Source: Istiophorus platypterus (lineage: Eukaryota; Chordata; Actinopteri; Istiophoriformes; Istiophoridae). Taken from it: DNA of 64,000 bases. Where the stretch lies: the NCBI GenBank assembly GCA_016859345.1, contig CM029119.1, forward strand, positions 7,849,912 through 7,913,911. Reading direction: 5' to 3'. Numbering within the stretch: the stretch's first letter is position 1; each line of letters begins with the position of its first letter. The notes under the pieces were generated by a model. It was not told where the DNA came from and made no database searches. It saw nothing but the letters and a program-made list of their open reading frames with translations. This document shows positions 1 to 12,280 of this stretch, one piece after another. The translations under genes and the position numbers were made by a program.

Positions 1-1770
1 GGGGACTGTGGTGGATGCGAATCATCTTTTCTTAGCCACTAGCAGTAATTCTTCTGTCATAGCTTCAGCTCTTGTTTTCCCACTTGTTACTGAAACTCAT
101 TAGTAGATAATTGAAAGTAATGACACCGATTATGAGAAGTGCTAGTGCAGCATCCCAGGGGTCTTTGCAATTTACAAGCTAGCAATGACATGTGGACGAT
201 GCTATTGTCTGCTGTAATCCATTGGGGGGTTGTGCTGTTTACAGGCAGTAAAAAATTGTTTTGGTTTATGATTAATTATTATGTTGTGCTTCAGCATATC
301 CTACACAATATCACCTATTCTAACTTCCAATACATTTTAGAATTCTGCTTTTGTATTCGAGTGTACAAGGGAAAATAAAAACACAATGTTAAAGGAAAAA
401 CCCCGTGAGAAGACTGATTTACCTAAAGTTACAGGGATAACTTATTTTATTTTTCATGTCAACATTATCAGGATATATAGCTAAAATGCATAGTGGTGAG
501 TGATTTGGTCTTAAAGTCTGAGAATAAAACAGCAAGAACTTTTTTTTTTTTTTGTAGTGGGACACATTCAACAATCATTTGGCGAAAATCCATCCATGAG
601 GCAGATGGGCTGTGTCACTTTTTTCTTCCAACTCAGTAGGTAATAATGTGGTAAAGCCACAAGTTGAGAAAGGAGAAAAGCTGTTTCTTTTTCCCAGCTG
701 GAACATTGGGAAGAATTGGTATTTCAGTGGCTGCCTCAGGATTCAATTTTCAACCAAAACACTTAAATCTTGCATTAATATATGTACTGTTACATTGATA
801 TCACAACATTATTAATAGTATATAACTTTCCTCTTTTTGCATTTGCAGTATAGTATATTATACCTAAACAAGTTTAAGTACCATCAGATTGACAGCCAAG
901 CATTCACAAAGATTTATGAATACTTCTTTCATCCTCTGAGATTTTTATTATTGGCTAAACATCAAAATATATTTGTAACTGTTTGAATAGTCAACAGCTC
1001 GCAGCAAGAGAAAAAAGACCACAAACAATGATTAAAAAAAATCTCTTGCTGGAGATCAATGTTCTTTTCATCTCTTGTGTTTTCAAAGGAAAGATGAAGG
1101 TAGTAAATGTCTAAAAGAAAAGCTCCTGTGTTGTTGTAGTTGTTGTTGTGCTTCACATATGCTGTGTAATTTTTGTTTTTTCATATTTTTGTTTGATATT
1201 TAGTTTAATGTTTCTGCTATGCACTTCAAGATTGTCTGGTATATAGAGAACTATCATTAAGCTGCCTTGTGGGACACAGATCAACATGGTGGATTTGTCC
1301 GTTAGGCTGGGGGTGAAGAGCTAGAGGAATTGAAGGACGGGAGGAGTAAGATGCCGCTGGGTGGAGGTCTCATGGCAGCTGATAGTATGCATTCAGGCTT
1401 CAGATTGCAGGGAGAATTTCTGCCCTGAGTGGTGAAAGTGTGAATATAAATGAAAATATGAAGCTTATGGTTTTCATTTGGAGCCACAGGAGTCTCAACA
1501 GTATGAACAACAGGATTCACCATGATTAATAAATTAAAATGTGCCTTCTGAAATAAGTAGGAAAACAGGATTCAGAGATGGTTTATGACCATCTCAGCAT
1601 ATAACTAATTAATTAAACAGATTTGGCTACTTCTATTCTATGCTACTTTATACCTTCTACTTCACTTGATTTATACGACAGCTTTAGTTACTTTTATGCT
1701 AAACATTTTACGCAATTAATAATATAACAATCTTCTAAAATACAATACATTTTAAAAGATTAAACCTGTG
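1..1770. other. Gene-free AT-rich flank
   Basis: I see no exon-like or RNA-like structure. The short open frames lack splice context and family resemblance. A poly-T run sits near 540-553. Confidence 0.5.
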
Positions 1771-1774
1771 GTTT

Positions 1775-2160
1775 CCAACCTTTGTATAGCTGGGGTCACA
1801 TTTTAGAAAAAATAGGGTTTTTTCTCTAAACTTATCACGAGGTTTCCCAACAATAAATGTTCTAAAGATCCAAAATCTCATCGAAATCAAAGATTAGAGG
1901 AAAAGTCCAGAGACTGAAAACAGGTTTATCTGGTGTCCCTGTATTAAAAACTGTACATAAAGTATCCACCTCCACTAGCTACAACAGTAACATGCTGCTC
2001 ATCAAGTTTCAGTATTAATCATTTAATACTGAGAGGCGAACCAATACTTTTACTTTAATACTTTAATTATGTTTAATTAAGTAGAATTGTAATAGAGTAT
2101 TTTTACATTCCTGCACTGGTCCTTTTCCTCAAATAAAGGACCTGAAAACTATGATTATTT
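1775..2160 (-). repeat. Decayed hAT-like non-autonomous element fragment
   Basis: The stretch from about 2035 to 2160 reads as the reverse complement of a very common teleost repeat with a 'paired ACTTTTACTT / AAGTAAAAGT' flavour: ACTTTTACTTTAATACTTT, then GAGTATTTTTACATT, then ATAAAGGACCTGAAAAC. The part from about 1775, TGGTTTCCAACCTTTG and what follows, resembles the 'gtggttcccaacctttt' interior found with such elements. A related fragment lies in the opposite orientation at about 27761-28260. The class (hAT, non-autonomous) is from memory of fish repeat families; the resemblance between the two copies is visible in the sequence. Confidence 0.5.
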
Positions 2161-2289
2161 CAGGATTCCTTGAATTACACTGCAGTATGCTTCCACAGTG
2201 CATCTAAAATCTGAATCTGAAAGGCTATTAAAACACACAGTCTGAAGGGCGCCTATTAGTTTGTGATAGGTTATGATATTTTATTTGAG

Positions 2290-3260
2290 GGAGGCAGACA
2301 CTCTTATCCAAAGCAACATACTTCTGAGAGCTGAAACAACACAAGCAAGGATCTATTCAGGAGAGAACAACATGAGTAAGTGCTATAAAGCAAACTTCAG
2401 GTCTGATAGGATGTAGGTGCCCACAGGCCATGTAAAAGGGAATGCACAGAGTGCATAGGATGCTTAACTTTGTTTTCCAGTTCTTTAAGTGCAGAGGTGT
2501 ACAGTAAAGAGCTGGGTCCTCAGTCTTATAGACTAAGAGGGATTCTGCAGATCCAACGGAAGTCACTCCACCACAAAATAGAAGAACCCAGCTAGTTGCC
2601 TTTAAGAAGTTGCAGTAGTTGATGTGTGATATTATGAGAGACTGCGCCAGGCGTTGTACTGCATGATCAGACAGGTAAGGCCTGATCCTCCAGACGTTAT
2701 ACAAGGCAAAACCACATGATCGAGCAATCAAAGCCACGTGGACCTTGAAAGTTAGTTGATCATCAATCATGACGCCCAAGTTTCTGGCAGACTTTTTATG
2801 CTTGAGTTGGGTTGATTGAAGCTGGATGTTGATTTCTTGCCGTATAAAGGGACTGGCTGGGATGACAAGGAGCTCAGTCTTTGAGTGGTTAAATTGAAGC
2901 TGGCGTTCTTTCATCCATGTCAAGATATCAACAAGGCATGAAGAGATCTGGGCAAAGAACATGTGGTTTCCCAAGGGGAATGACAGGAAGAGCTGGATAT
3001 CATTAGCATTACCAATGATATGAGAAACTGTGGGAGTGGACTCTTGCGCCAACTGAGGCAGTATATATTGAGTATTGAAAAGAGGAGAGGACCATGGAAT
3101 CCCTCCAAAATACTCTGAAATATCTCCTGGAGAGGTGGGACAAGAACCAGAGGAGGGCAGATCCTGAGATACTAAGCTCAATCAGTGTGGAGAGGAGGAT
3201 TGATGGTTTACAATGTCAAAGCAGCTGACAGATCTAACTGCAGTAGAGCTGAAGTCTGAC
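2290..3260 (-). mobile_element. Degenerate non-LTR retrotransposon (LINE) RT fragment
   Basis: The minus strand keeps an open frame of about 270 codons (2357-3181) that reads like the carboxy half of a fish LINE reverse transcriptase. It has NANDIQLFLSFP (a damaged form of the YADDTQLYLSFP catalytic box), then WMKERQLQFNHSKTELLVIP, then ARNLGVMIDDQLTF, RSCGFALYN and IRPYLSDHA. The YADD motif has decayed to NAND, and the region after about codon 170 no longer matches well. This is therefore a dead 5'-truncated copy rather than a host gene. The L2/CR1-like part of the Jockey superfamily is the likeliest clade, but I could not settle it. Confidence 0.75.
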
Positions 3261-3599
3261 CAGCAGCTCTAGTTAAATGCAATGATTCTGTTACCGATAG
3301 GAGTGCAGTTTCTGTTGATTGGGGTCATGTAGGTTGTTGTAAGACAGGAATGCAGAGATTTGCTTGAGGACTGTGCACTCAAGTATTTGATAATAGGAAT
3401 GCTAATGAAACGTTTTCTGGCAATCTTCCTCTTAGATTTGTTTTTTTCTTTGCATATCTTTGCCTGTTTGTGACACCAGAGGAAAGATGTTTGCACAAAA
3501 TACATTTTCAAGTACTGCCAGGTCACAAAAAACGAAATGATTCTTAATCTATGGGATATGAATGTCCTCAGAAGATTTGATAAAAAACTGGCTGTCAAA

Positions 3600-6500
3600 G
3601 TGGTGCCAGAGGGAAGGTCAAAGGGTCATCAGTTTCATCATGTCTAATACATGAGGGATCAGAGCAAATTTCCTGGGGCGGTTTGCCCACTAGTTATCTG
3701 TCTTTTAAAAATATTTTTTTAAAGATTGATTAGATAATATTTTTTTAATTAAATATGAAACATTATATGCACACGAGTACTATACACTGCACCCTGGTGT
3801 TCAAACTTTATTGGATTTTGTCTGTGAGATTTGATAAAATGCAGCAAAAACAGGCATTCTCCAGCTTAATGAGCCTTCTGTACTGCAGGCAGAACACCCA
3901 ATTTTAACATAAAGATCTAATTGCTTCACCACCATGAACCAAAACGAAAAAAACACAATCAGATCCTCAGGAAGAGCTCGTACCGTACGTCCGCAGCAAG
4001 GAACATGGCGGTGGCCTCTAAAACAGGGAGGGAATATCAGCGCTCCTCCACTCGGAGACGGTCTCTGTTGCTATAGTAATGGTGGCAGACGACCACACAC
4101 TGTCTGCGAGTTTATGTCTGGCACTGACAAAATTTAGTGCCATATCTCAGGCAACACACATACCCAACACGGAAATAGGTTTCTGATGGAGTCCAGCGCA
4201 AATGTAGGACAGGCAGGTTTATTTTCCAATGACTCCTCTGCACTGAATATATAGTATTTGGTGTACGCTCACCTTGTCCTTGTGTGACTCCCTCTCTAGC
4301 TCACACACAAACACATTTGTCCCGTTTGACACACCCCCTTTCCGGTCAGACCTCTCTTTCTCTCTTTTCTCTGCTCTGACACTCTTTTCCTCTCTTTTTC
4401 TCTTTTCTTCTCAGCTCTCCTGCTGTGATCAGACACTATTTCACATGGCGCCCAAGTCGAGATCTGAGGGAGTGGGGAACATCCCTTCCCAGTCAATCCC
4501 TGCTGAGATCACTCTCACTATCTGAGTTTTCCAACTTTCAAACCTTTGGCTGCCTTTCCAGCATGATGCCTGCAGCTGTTTTGCAGACTACATCGGGGAC
4601 AGGAGAATAGTTCATGGTGCATCTGATGATTTCAGAGTGATTCATCTGTAAGTGTAGAGGCAGGAAGCTGAGGTGATGCAGGAGGTTTAATACTGTAAAA
4701 TATATTCCCTGTGGTGTTAAAATGAGCAGAAAATAATATTACGCCATAGTCTGCATGGTGGAAACCTTAAAAATATCACCATCCTTTGTTTACTATGCAG
4801 TCAACCTCTAAGAAAATGCTTGCCTGTACTTGTTAGCCCAGTTACACAGCTGATTTTCCACTAAAAAAAAACCACAGTAGGTGGTTTATGTAAAGACACA
4901 GTAGCCGCATCTTTTTATTGTTCACCAGCAGGACATAAATGTTCAGTCGTTACGTGCCTATGACCTCGTTTGCACAAATATGTCCTCATCTGTAAAACAG
5001 CTTTGAAAAAAATATACATTTTCAAGTACTGCCAGGCATAATTTGGAGGTTATGAGCTAACATGTACAGCCAGATATTTGATCTGAACACTCTCTGTCCA
5101 TGTTTAAAAGCCACGTACAACTTTTAAGATGAACTAATTAAATTTTTTAAAAATATTTTAAATCTTCAGATACACATGGAAAATATGCTGCAAGTACACC
5201 TGAATTATTTACTGTTATGTGGGTTCCTTGTCATTCACACAACTGCGACAAGGACTTGACAACTTCTGTCTTGCTGCCAAACACAATATCGAGTTGAGTG
5301 TATGAGTGTGATTTTTTTATGGGTTTTAATTCTTCTGCTGGCACTTGCATGAAATTATCCAAGCAATACATCGTAAGGATCATGGTGAAACCTGGCAACT
5401 TACATTTGAGATGTGCTGACATGAAAAAGGACAGTGAGTTGTCTCTCTGTCAGTCACATAGTCACCTCATGTTGTCAACATTAGCCCTTGCTGAGAGAAC
5501 ATAACCGTAGAGGATTTAATACTTGATCTCATGGTGACAGCTGCATCCTGGGAGATCACTTTCCTAGCTGCCCATGCTCCTAGACCACTTACTGAAGGCT
5601 TAACATCCAGCTTCCTTCAGCCCTGGGAATCAATTTGGTTTAGCAGATGGTCTTTTAAAACCTGCAGCTAAGGAATAATCCAGCATTGCCGAATCTTTAC
5701 GGGCTCAGTCCAGCCCAAATGGAAAAAAAACATATTTTCCTACTTAAGCCTATTGGTTTCTAGCCATGCAGATTGCTGTAATAGATGTGGGAACAACGCA
5801 GCAGCAACATGTCTGTGAATTATCCTGTTTATGGAAAGACAAGTTGCTGTTGAGAAAAATAGCCTTTTGTGATGCTTTAACCAGAATGTAATGCATACCA
5901 CTGGGATTAATGGGGAAAATTTATGTGTTTTCTGTCATTTGGATGGCTTGAAACGTTAAATCCAAGTGCAGCCTGCGTTAAATGCATCCACTTTTTGACT
6001 TAGCCTGAGTTTGGCATCTGCCACCTTCTCAGCTGAGAACTGGAGGTAACACCGTTAGGACAGTAGCACTGCCACTAGGCAGCCATAGCCCTTGAAGGAC
6101 GGAGAACAGGCTATCACAAAGGCAAACCACTCACTACACAAGCCCTGCGTGTCATGGCTGACCTTTCCTTTCTCTTGTACTGTCTCAACTGATTAGCTTT
6201 TCTCAGTGGCAGTTACACCACAGCTTACCACCGCTGTATAAACTCAGCCTGATAACAACTTGAGCAAAACTCCTCCACTCTGAGACAATAGCTGAGCAAA
6301 AGTAAGAAGGGGTGGTTGGCTGATAGCTGCTCTCATCTTCAGTGCCACATTCCAACCGCCCTTGAACCAATTTGCTCTTTGAGGGCAGCAGATAACTCCT
6401 ATCTGCAGATGTGTTAATTGGGCTTTCAGAAGGACGTCAGCATATTAAAGCAGTCTTGGGGCTCGCTGGCAAAGCAGACCAAAGCCTCAGGAAATCACAC

Positions 6501-6890
6501 GTGATTCAAGCTGACCTTCATCTAATGTGCAGTCTGGGGACCATACAAAGCTAGGCTGAATTAGCTTTGCCAACAGAAAAAAATACCACCACAGTGTTTC
6601 CACCTACCCACAGAAATACCCAGGAGCCACGATGTGGTGCATAAATTTATTTCAACATATATTAACATTTTGTTTAATTTTTTTTTCTCCCTTTGTTAAA
6701 GACACAATACATACAGTATTTACATCAGATTACACAACTACACTTGCTGGCAGAAAACAGCTTGATCATTTGATCAGGATAAAGCGTGAAGAGGAAGGCT
6801 TCTCTCTTCTCTTGATAAAACTTTAGAATTCAACACCTCATCATTAAACTTGACAATTCCTGTTATAAAATTCCATGAGAAACAACACGT
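3600..6890. other. Gene-poor intergenic DNA
   Basis: No supported gene. Around 3970-4090 there is a short richer patch with several CpGs and a YY1-like AACATGGCGG, discussed as a finding. A second less AT-rich patch covers about 6020-6500 and could be regulatory, but nothing in the sequence proves it. The rest is AT-rich with polypyrimidine stretches, for example 4340-4420. Confidence 0.4.
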
Positions 6891-6959
6891 GTGCACATTG
6901 CTAGCAGTTTAATGATAATAATGGCTATGATGAATAATAAAGCCACAGCTGCTCACATC

Positions 6960-7345
6960 AGATCACAACTTGTCAAGTTGGGGATGTCGTGTATCTATGA
7001 GTTATGTTATGTTGCATCATGTTATGATGCGCCGTGTAATGATGTGTTGCTGTTTTTGCATCATATTACGACATTATGAAATGTCATTTTATGCTGCATC
7101 ATGTAGTGATGCATCATGCAGTCATGCATCATACTATGCATTATGCTCTGTTGCATTATGTGATATTGCATTATGATATGTGTCATCATGTTATGACCTA
7201 TATTGTGTTGGAACATGTATTGCATCATCTGATGTTGTGTCAAGTTAAATTTCCTTATGATGCATCATGTCATGATGAATCATGTTATGTCGTATCAGAT
7301 TATGTATTGTTACATTATATTTTGCAATAATATAACATCATGTCA
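6960..7345. repeat. Degenerate ATG/CAT-rich minisatellite
   Basis: About 385 bases are built from imperfect repeats of a near-palindromic core, TATGATGCATCATG, separated by TTATG/TGTTG variants. The core reads almost the same on both strands, so start codons appear in every frame and the strand shows several overlapping short open frames rich in Met, His, Cys and Tyr. These frames are by-products of the repeat and not genes. No fixed unit length is kept. The array looks old and eroded. Confidence 0.75.
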
Positions 7346-9764
7346 CCCATGTCATTTAGTTACGTGGCTTTGATTTGCATTGTTTTACCTTACGTGCAAG
7401 ATAGGAGGGTCCATCAATCCCTGCCTGTAGTGATTCTCATTACTAAAGTCTACTGACAAAATACCTCGACAAATGTTATGAGGCAGCCAGCATCTCAGCT
7501 TACAATACATTCCTTTGACGGAGCTTCAGCCTCAAACAGGTCACCTTGCAGAATCAAGAGTAAGAATGGATAGAGACAAGGAAAATGATAGGGACCATCA
7601 ACAGCTTCCATTATGTTGGATAAGATAAGACTGTTCAGTGGACTGGCTCACAAAATACGGGAAAATGTGTATCTGCAGAAATATGTCATCCAGTATAATA
7701 AGCTCAGCAACTGTCATGAGGAGCCGGGAGGCAGGGTTAGTGACCAGTTGTTTCACTTGGGCTCAATTAGACTCAACGTTCAAGAAGAGGACAGAAACTG
7801 AACCAGAAGGGCACTGGCGATGTCACTATAGCGACAGAGCTGGTGGGCCGTCATGGGAGGAGTGGGAAATATGAAAAGTGAATACAAGCCACACACACAC
7901 AAACCTGACTGACATAACAGTAAAGCAATTCAAGCAAGAAAAATGATGGTAATGGGTGCACATTAAAATCATTCACACTGAACATTCCGTATTGTTTTTT
8001 TGGATGCTTTCATAATTCGCAGTATCTCTCTGAAAACTGAAGCTGTGTTCTGGTCAGGATCAATCAACAGCTCGCGGAACAGTAATAGCTGACACAGAGG
8101 TCATTCCTCCAGACAAAAAACACCTGGGTTCTGCTGTTTGAGTTACACATTTGGATGGCTTCCCAGAGAGAGGCAGGGTGATTAAAGTGGAGGTGAGCAT
8201 AGGGGGTGCGGTCATGATTGTGTGTTTAATGTTGCAGCTCGATAATCAAATATTGGAACAGCTTTTGCGATACTGTTTTGTGATGCTGAAAATTTTTTTT
8301 TTGTAGTGTAAAAACTGAAAACTAGCTCAGAGATTTAACTGATTAAATAAAGACAGAAGGGGTTGTACTCAGGGACAACAAAGAAGTACGGTAGATTGTA
8401 TGCAGACGGTGGATGTCGCTCATGATATGGCCATGGTGTCAGGAAAATGAGGAAATGAGTAATATCTATACACCAATATGTCTGTCATACCTGGGTCAAT
8501 AAAACTTGGTCCAGGTGAGATAAAAGCTAAAAAAAGTAAAAGAAAATTGAAACAGCAGCTGCTACCATATTATACATTGTGATCGGCTTTAGATCATATT
8601 TCTATTTCTATAATCTGTACATTCTGTCATATTTTGTTGCTACATACAGTGCGTTGCCCGACAGTTAATGTAAAACCTTGAAACCCCCTTTCCCTGTTGT
8701 AGAAAATTAGTACAGCTACATAGTTGAACTACCTGATATTACGGCGAAATATCAAATATTTACATTAAGAGTTGTAGTTTACTCTAAGAGTTCTCCTCCT
8801 TTACAAAAACTTGTGCTTTAGTGTTTGAAATACACACATACAAGTCCAAACACACACAGCAGGTAGAAAAGAAACAATAATATCTGTTCCATCGCCCTAC
8901 ACACTCAGAAAATGTACAATCCCTGTATTCTGCTGTTACATTGGAAAAGAATCTCATTGAGAGCAGTTCAGAAGTGACAGATTTATCTTCCAGTCAGTCA
9001 ATGGATTTCCATTAATAATAAAACAGGAAGTGAACCACTGAAGTGTCCTGAGGTGATGTCTCACGCTGAGAATCTTTAGCTCAGTCTAGACACCTACATG
9101 AAAAGACATCTCTTACAAACTGCTACATTAAGCTTTCCTTTTGTCTTTTTTTTCTGTAGAACACTTTCTCTTTAAAAGGTCTATGACAAATTTTTATGCA
9201 CTGGAAGCTTGCAGGACGTCTGACAAAATGACGAATGGAGTTGCGTAGATTGCCTTCAGATCATCAGCCCCCAACTGAACAGCATCACCTGATTAGATGG
9301 CTTTTTGGCCTCCCTGAAGCTTATATTCTGAGATAAATAAACAATACAATAAAGAGACACGGATTGATGAGTGAGAAAAGACAGGATCTGTTTTCATGAG
9401 GAATCTAATTATAGAATCATTAGCACCACCACATTGTATTGGCAGAAAAACACAAATGTCTGGATGGTGGAATGAGCTGCTGAGAGGAGCTTTATCGGCG
9501 GGCTGTTAAACACCGCCAAAACTTGCAGTCTTTGGTCACAAATCAATAACAAAATGGCATGTGCCAATTGTATGCTGTCCAAGTGTGTAATGCCGATTGA
9601 TGACGTCCATTTTTCGCGATGGGGGATGTGATCCTGAGCTTCTCTTTCATGGTTACAGAACCTCTCCATTTTCACTGGAGTCTCTGTGATAGTCACTGTA
9701 GCTCATCACAGCTTGTTATTAGTTATTAACAGCCATCTAGTCTCCAGCGCTAACATTAGTGTGG
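7346..9764. other. Region downstream of sbk1
   Basis: This should contain the 3' untranslated region of the minus-strand sbk1 gene (from 9764 downward) and then intergenic DNA. I did not find a clear minus-strand AATAAA signal close to the stop codon, so the 3' end of the transcript is not placed. No other gene is supported. Confidence 0.4.
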
Positions 9765-12260
9765 TCACACACAGATTTCGATGGCGGTTGCCATCACCAT
9801 CTGGCTTTTGTTCTTGTCTCGGCCTGGAGACTGGTGCTGCCCTGACTCCTCTCTTGGAGACAACGGATCGGAGAGGACACTACGTTTGAGTGGTGCTGGG
9901 CGCAGGCAGGTCGTTCCTGGAGGGGTTGAGGGCTCAGGGTGTCTGTGGGAGGAACGTGACGAAACGGAGGAAGAAGAAGAAGTGCAACTGCCAGCGCAGA
10001 CCCCCGAGCTCGACCTCTCGCCTCTCTTGGCTCGGCAAGATGCTCTGCGCCTGAGCTCGCTGACCAGCTCATACTTGACAAAGCAGAAGACATCCTTGAC
10101 TCCACAGCGTTTTTCTGGCTCGGCAGAAAGAAGCCTCTGGAACATGCGCAAAGCATCATCCGTGAAGCGGCGCCACTGAGACGGGTATGTTCCCACAGGA
10201 CACCCCGCTTTTTGCCAGCGTCGAAACTCCTCGTAGAAGGTATCGGCCGGCAGCGCTGCCTCCCAGGGGAAGTTGCCCGTCAGCATACAGAAGACCAGCA
10301 CACCGAACGCCCACACATCCAGACTGGTGGTCACAAGGAAACCCTCGGCACGACTGGCGCGGCACACTTCTGGTGCTGTGTAGGGAATGGTACCGCTCAC
10401 CCGTTTCACACGGCACCCCACACGTCGGGTCATGCCAAAGTCTGCCAGCTTGATGCGGCGGCACTCGCGGTCAAACAAGAGCACATTTTCTGGTTTGACA
10501 TCCCGATGCACCAGGTTTTTACTGTGCATAAAGTCCAGGGCCAAGCCCAGTTGTTGCATGCAGCGTTTGACCATTTCCTCTGGCAGACCCACCTGAGAGA
10601 AAAAGAGAGTGGCAAGCAACAGAAAGTGTTGAGAGACAAGAGAAAGAAAAATGGAGATTTGTAATTAATACAGTACAACAGATACAGTACACATTGTATG
10701 ACTAAAATCGTCAATAAAAAAAAAAAATAGCTTCATGGTGAGGTTATAGTAGTGTTAATAAGAATAGGTGTTATATTGTTAGATTGTTATATTGAGTGAT
10801 GGAATGAAGGTACAGTGTGAAAAGTGATATGCTACTTCAAAAAGGAAAACTGAAACAAAAGAGGCTGAGTTCTGGGTTCTGCAACCATTTTTAATGAGTC
10901 CTTAGAAGAACCTTGAAGTCAAGCACTCCCAGCACATCAACTGGAGTAGCACTAAAGCAAAGTGAGAGCTCTGCGTGGAGAGAAAACCAGGATGAACTCA
11001 AGGCTCCAATCCCAGGAGAGCTTGTTAAAACTGCTGTGTCTGAACGCGGCGACTGATTGGAGCAGCTCTGGCTGAGTGAGGACAGTGATTGGTGGAGGGA
11101 AGGATGACAGCATTACCTGTGGGGGGATGATGTCGAAAAGATCCCCAGCAGGGGCATATTCTTGTCCAAACACATAGCTGTCCTCTGTCTCAAAAAGCAC
11201 GTCCAGGACTTTGATGATGAAAGGGCTGCAGCTAAGTGAGCCTGTTAGACTGTATTCACGCAGGAAGCTCTTCAGCTTCGTCTTGTTCTTGGTAACAAAC
11301 TTCAGCGCCATTTTGGTGCCTACAAAAATCAGATATAAACATGTAGAACACACATAAAACCTGTATATTATATCATATCATATCAAGCAATGCCAATATT
11401 TTACTACCCAAAACATTCCAGGTGTTATTCAAAAAGCACTTAAAAAGGAATTTGGAAGTGTGAGAGTGGAGACAACCACCCGAGCCTGTCTTTTAACAGC
11501 TGCTAGAATCATTCATATCAACGTGCAGTGAATGAATCTCACCTTGATTACACATATACAGCTGCTCACGATTATAGCTGCAGAAATACAGACGCTCTTT
11601 AGTGTGCACACAGCACTCTTAATCTCCAACGCCCTCTCAGCCTCCCTCTACTACTTTAGAGCGCTTAGTTATACTGCTTTCAGACTGAGCCAGCTCTCTA
11701 ACCTTGATTTTCTTACAATGAAGGATTAAACAGTAAACCTAAAAAAAAATCCCTAACAAACCCTTTTAACTGTGCTGAAATTAAATTCTTGGCACAGTGC
11801 CTTGAGACTTTTTTAACACGCTGATCTGCCTTAACTGGTTATCATCAGCTGTGAGGCTTGCTGGCACAATGTGGATACTGAAATCAGAACGATCTGTCTT
11901 ATTAAATTTCTTTTCTGTATTTATGCCTGATTGATACATGATAAAAGATCTTTGACAGACATACTAATGAGACAGGAACAGATAACTTTTGAACCCCCGG
12001 ATGTCTCAAGCAACTCACCCTGTGTTCGGTGTGCCACAAGGTCAACTTTGCCATACGTGCCCTTCCCCAGCTCACGGATGTGCTCGTACTGTTTGGCTAC
12101 ATCTGCTGCTGACAGAGAAGTGATGGCCAGGGCCTGCATGTCCTCCACCGGCACCCCTCCGCAGTATCCCACCTTGGACGTAGGGGAGCCCCCGCCGCTG
12201 CCCACTCGTCCCGGCCCGGATGGAGAAAGAGACAGGCTCGCCTTGACGCTATGGGACAGA
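9765..12260 (-). CDS. sbk1: SBK1-like serine/threonine protein kinase
   Basis: SH3-binding-domain kinase 1, a cytosolic Ser/Thr kinase that is brain-enriched in mammals. Exons read on the minus strand: 12260 (5' limit uncertain)..12019, 11319..11117 and 10592..9765. Joins keep phase: G|GC (GTKMALKF), then CAG|GTG (PPQ-VGLPEE). Kinase hallmarks are the glycine loop LGKGTYGKV, ALKF for the VAIK lysine, HRDVKPENVLL, ADFGMTRRVG, IPYTAPEV and DVWAFGV. The Ser/Arg-rich tail ends in ATAIEICV, the same end I recall for mammalian SBK1, which separates it from SBK2/SBK3. Upstream of the glycine loop, EDMQAL matches the SBK1 N-terminus. The frame stays open to a TAA at 12280-12278 with no ATG above 12139, so either Met at 12139 starts a 383-residue protein or a first coding exon lies upstream; human SBK1 has 424 residues. 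Confidence 0.92.
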
Positions 12261-12280
12261 CTAAACGAAGCGGAGAGTTA

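Noticed and set aside
2357..3181. 274-codon open frame on the minus strand as a host gene
   Set aside because: Its motifs are those of a LINE reverse transcriptase with a damaged catalytic box.
6891..7330. Overlapping small Met/His-rich proteins
   Set aside because: They exist because the repeat core is self-complementary and rich in ATG; no splice or family support.
9781..10664. Several long plus-strand open frames opposite sbk1
   Set aside because: They are antisense shadows of the conserved kinase exon.
9765..12260. Assignment of the kinase to SBK2 or SBK3
   Set aside because: The HRDVKPENVLLFDRECRR block and the ATAIEICV end follow SBK1, whereas I recall SBK2 having a YRD-type catalytic loop and a different C-terminus.
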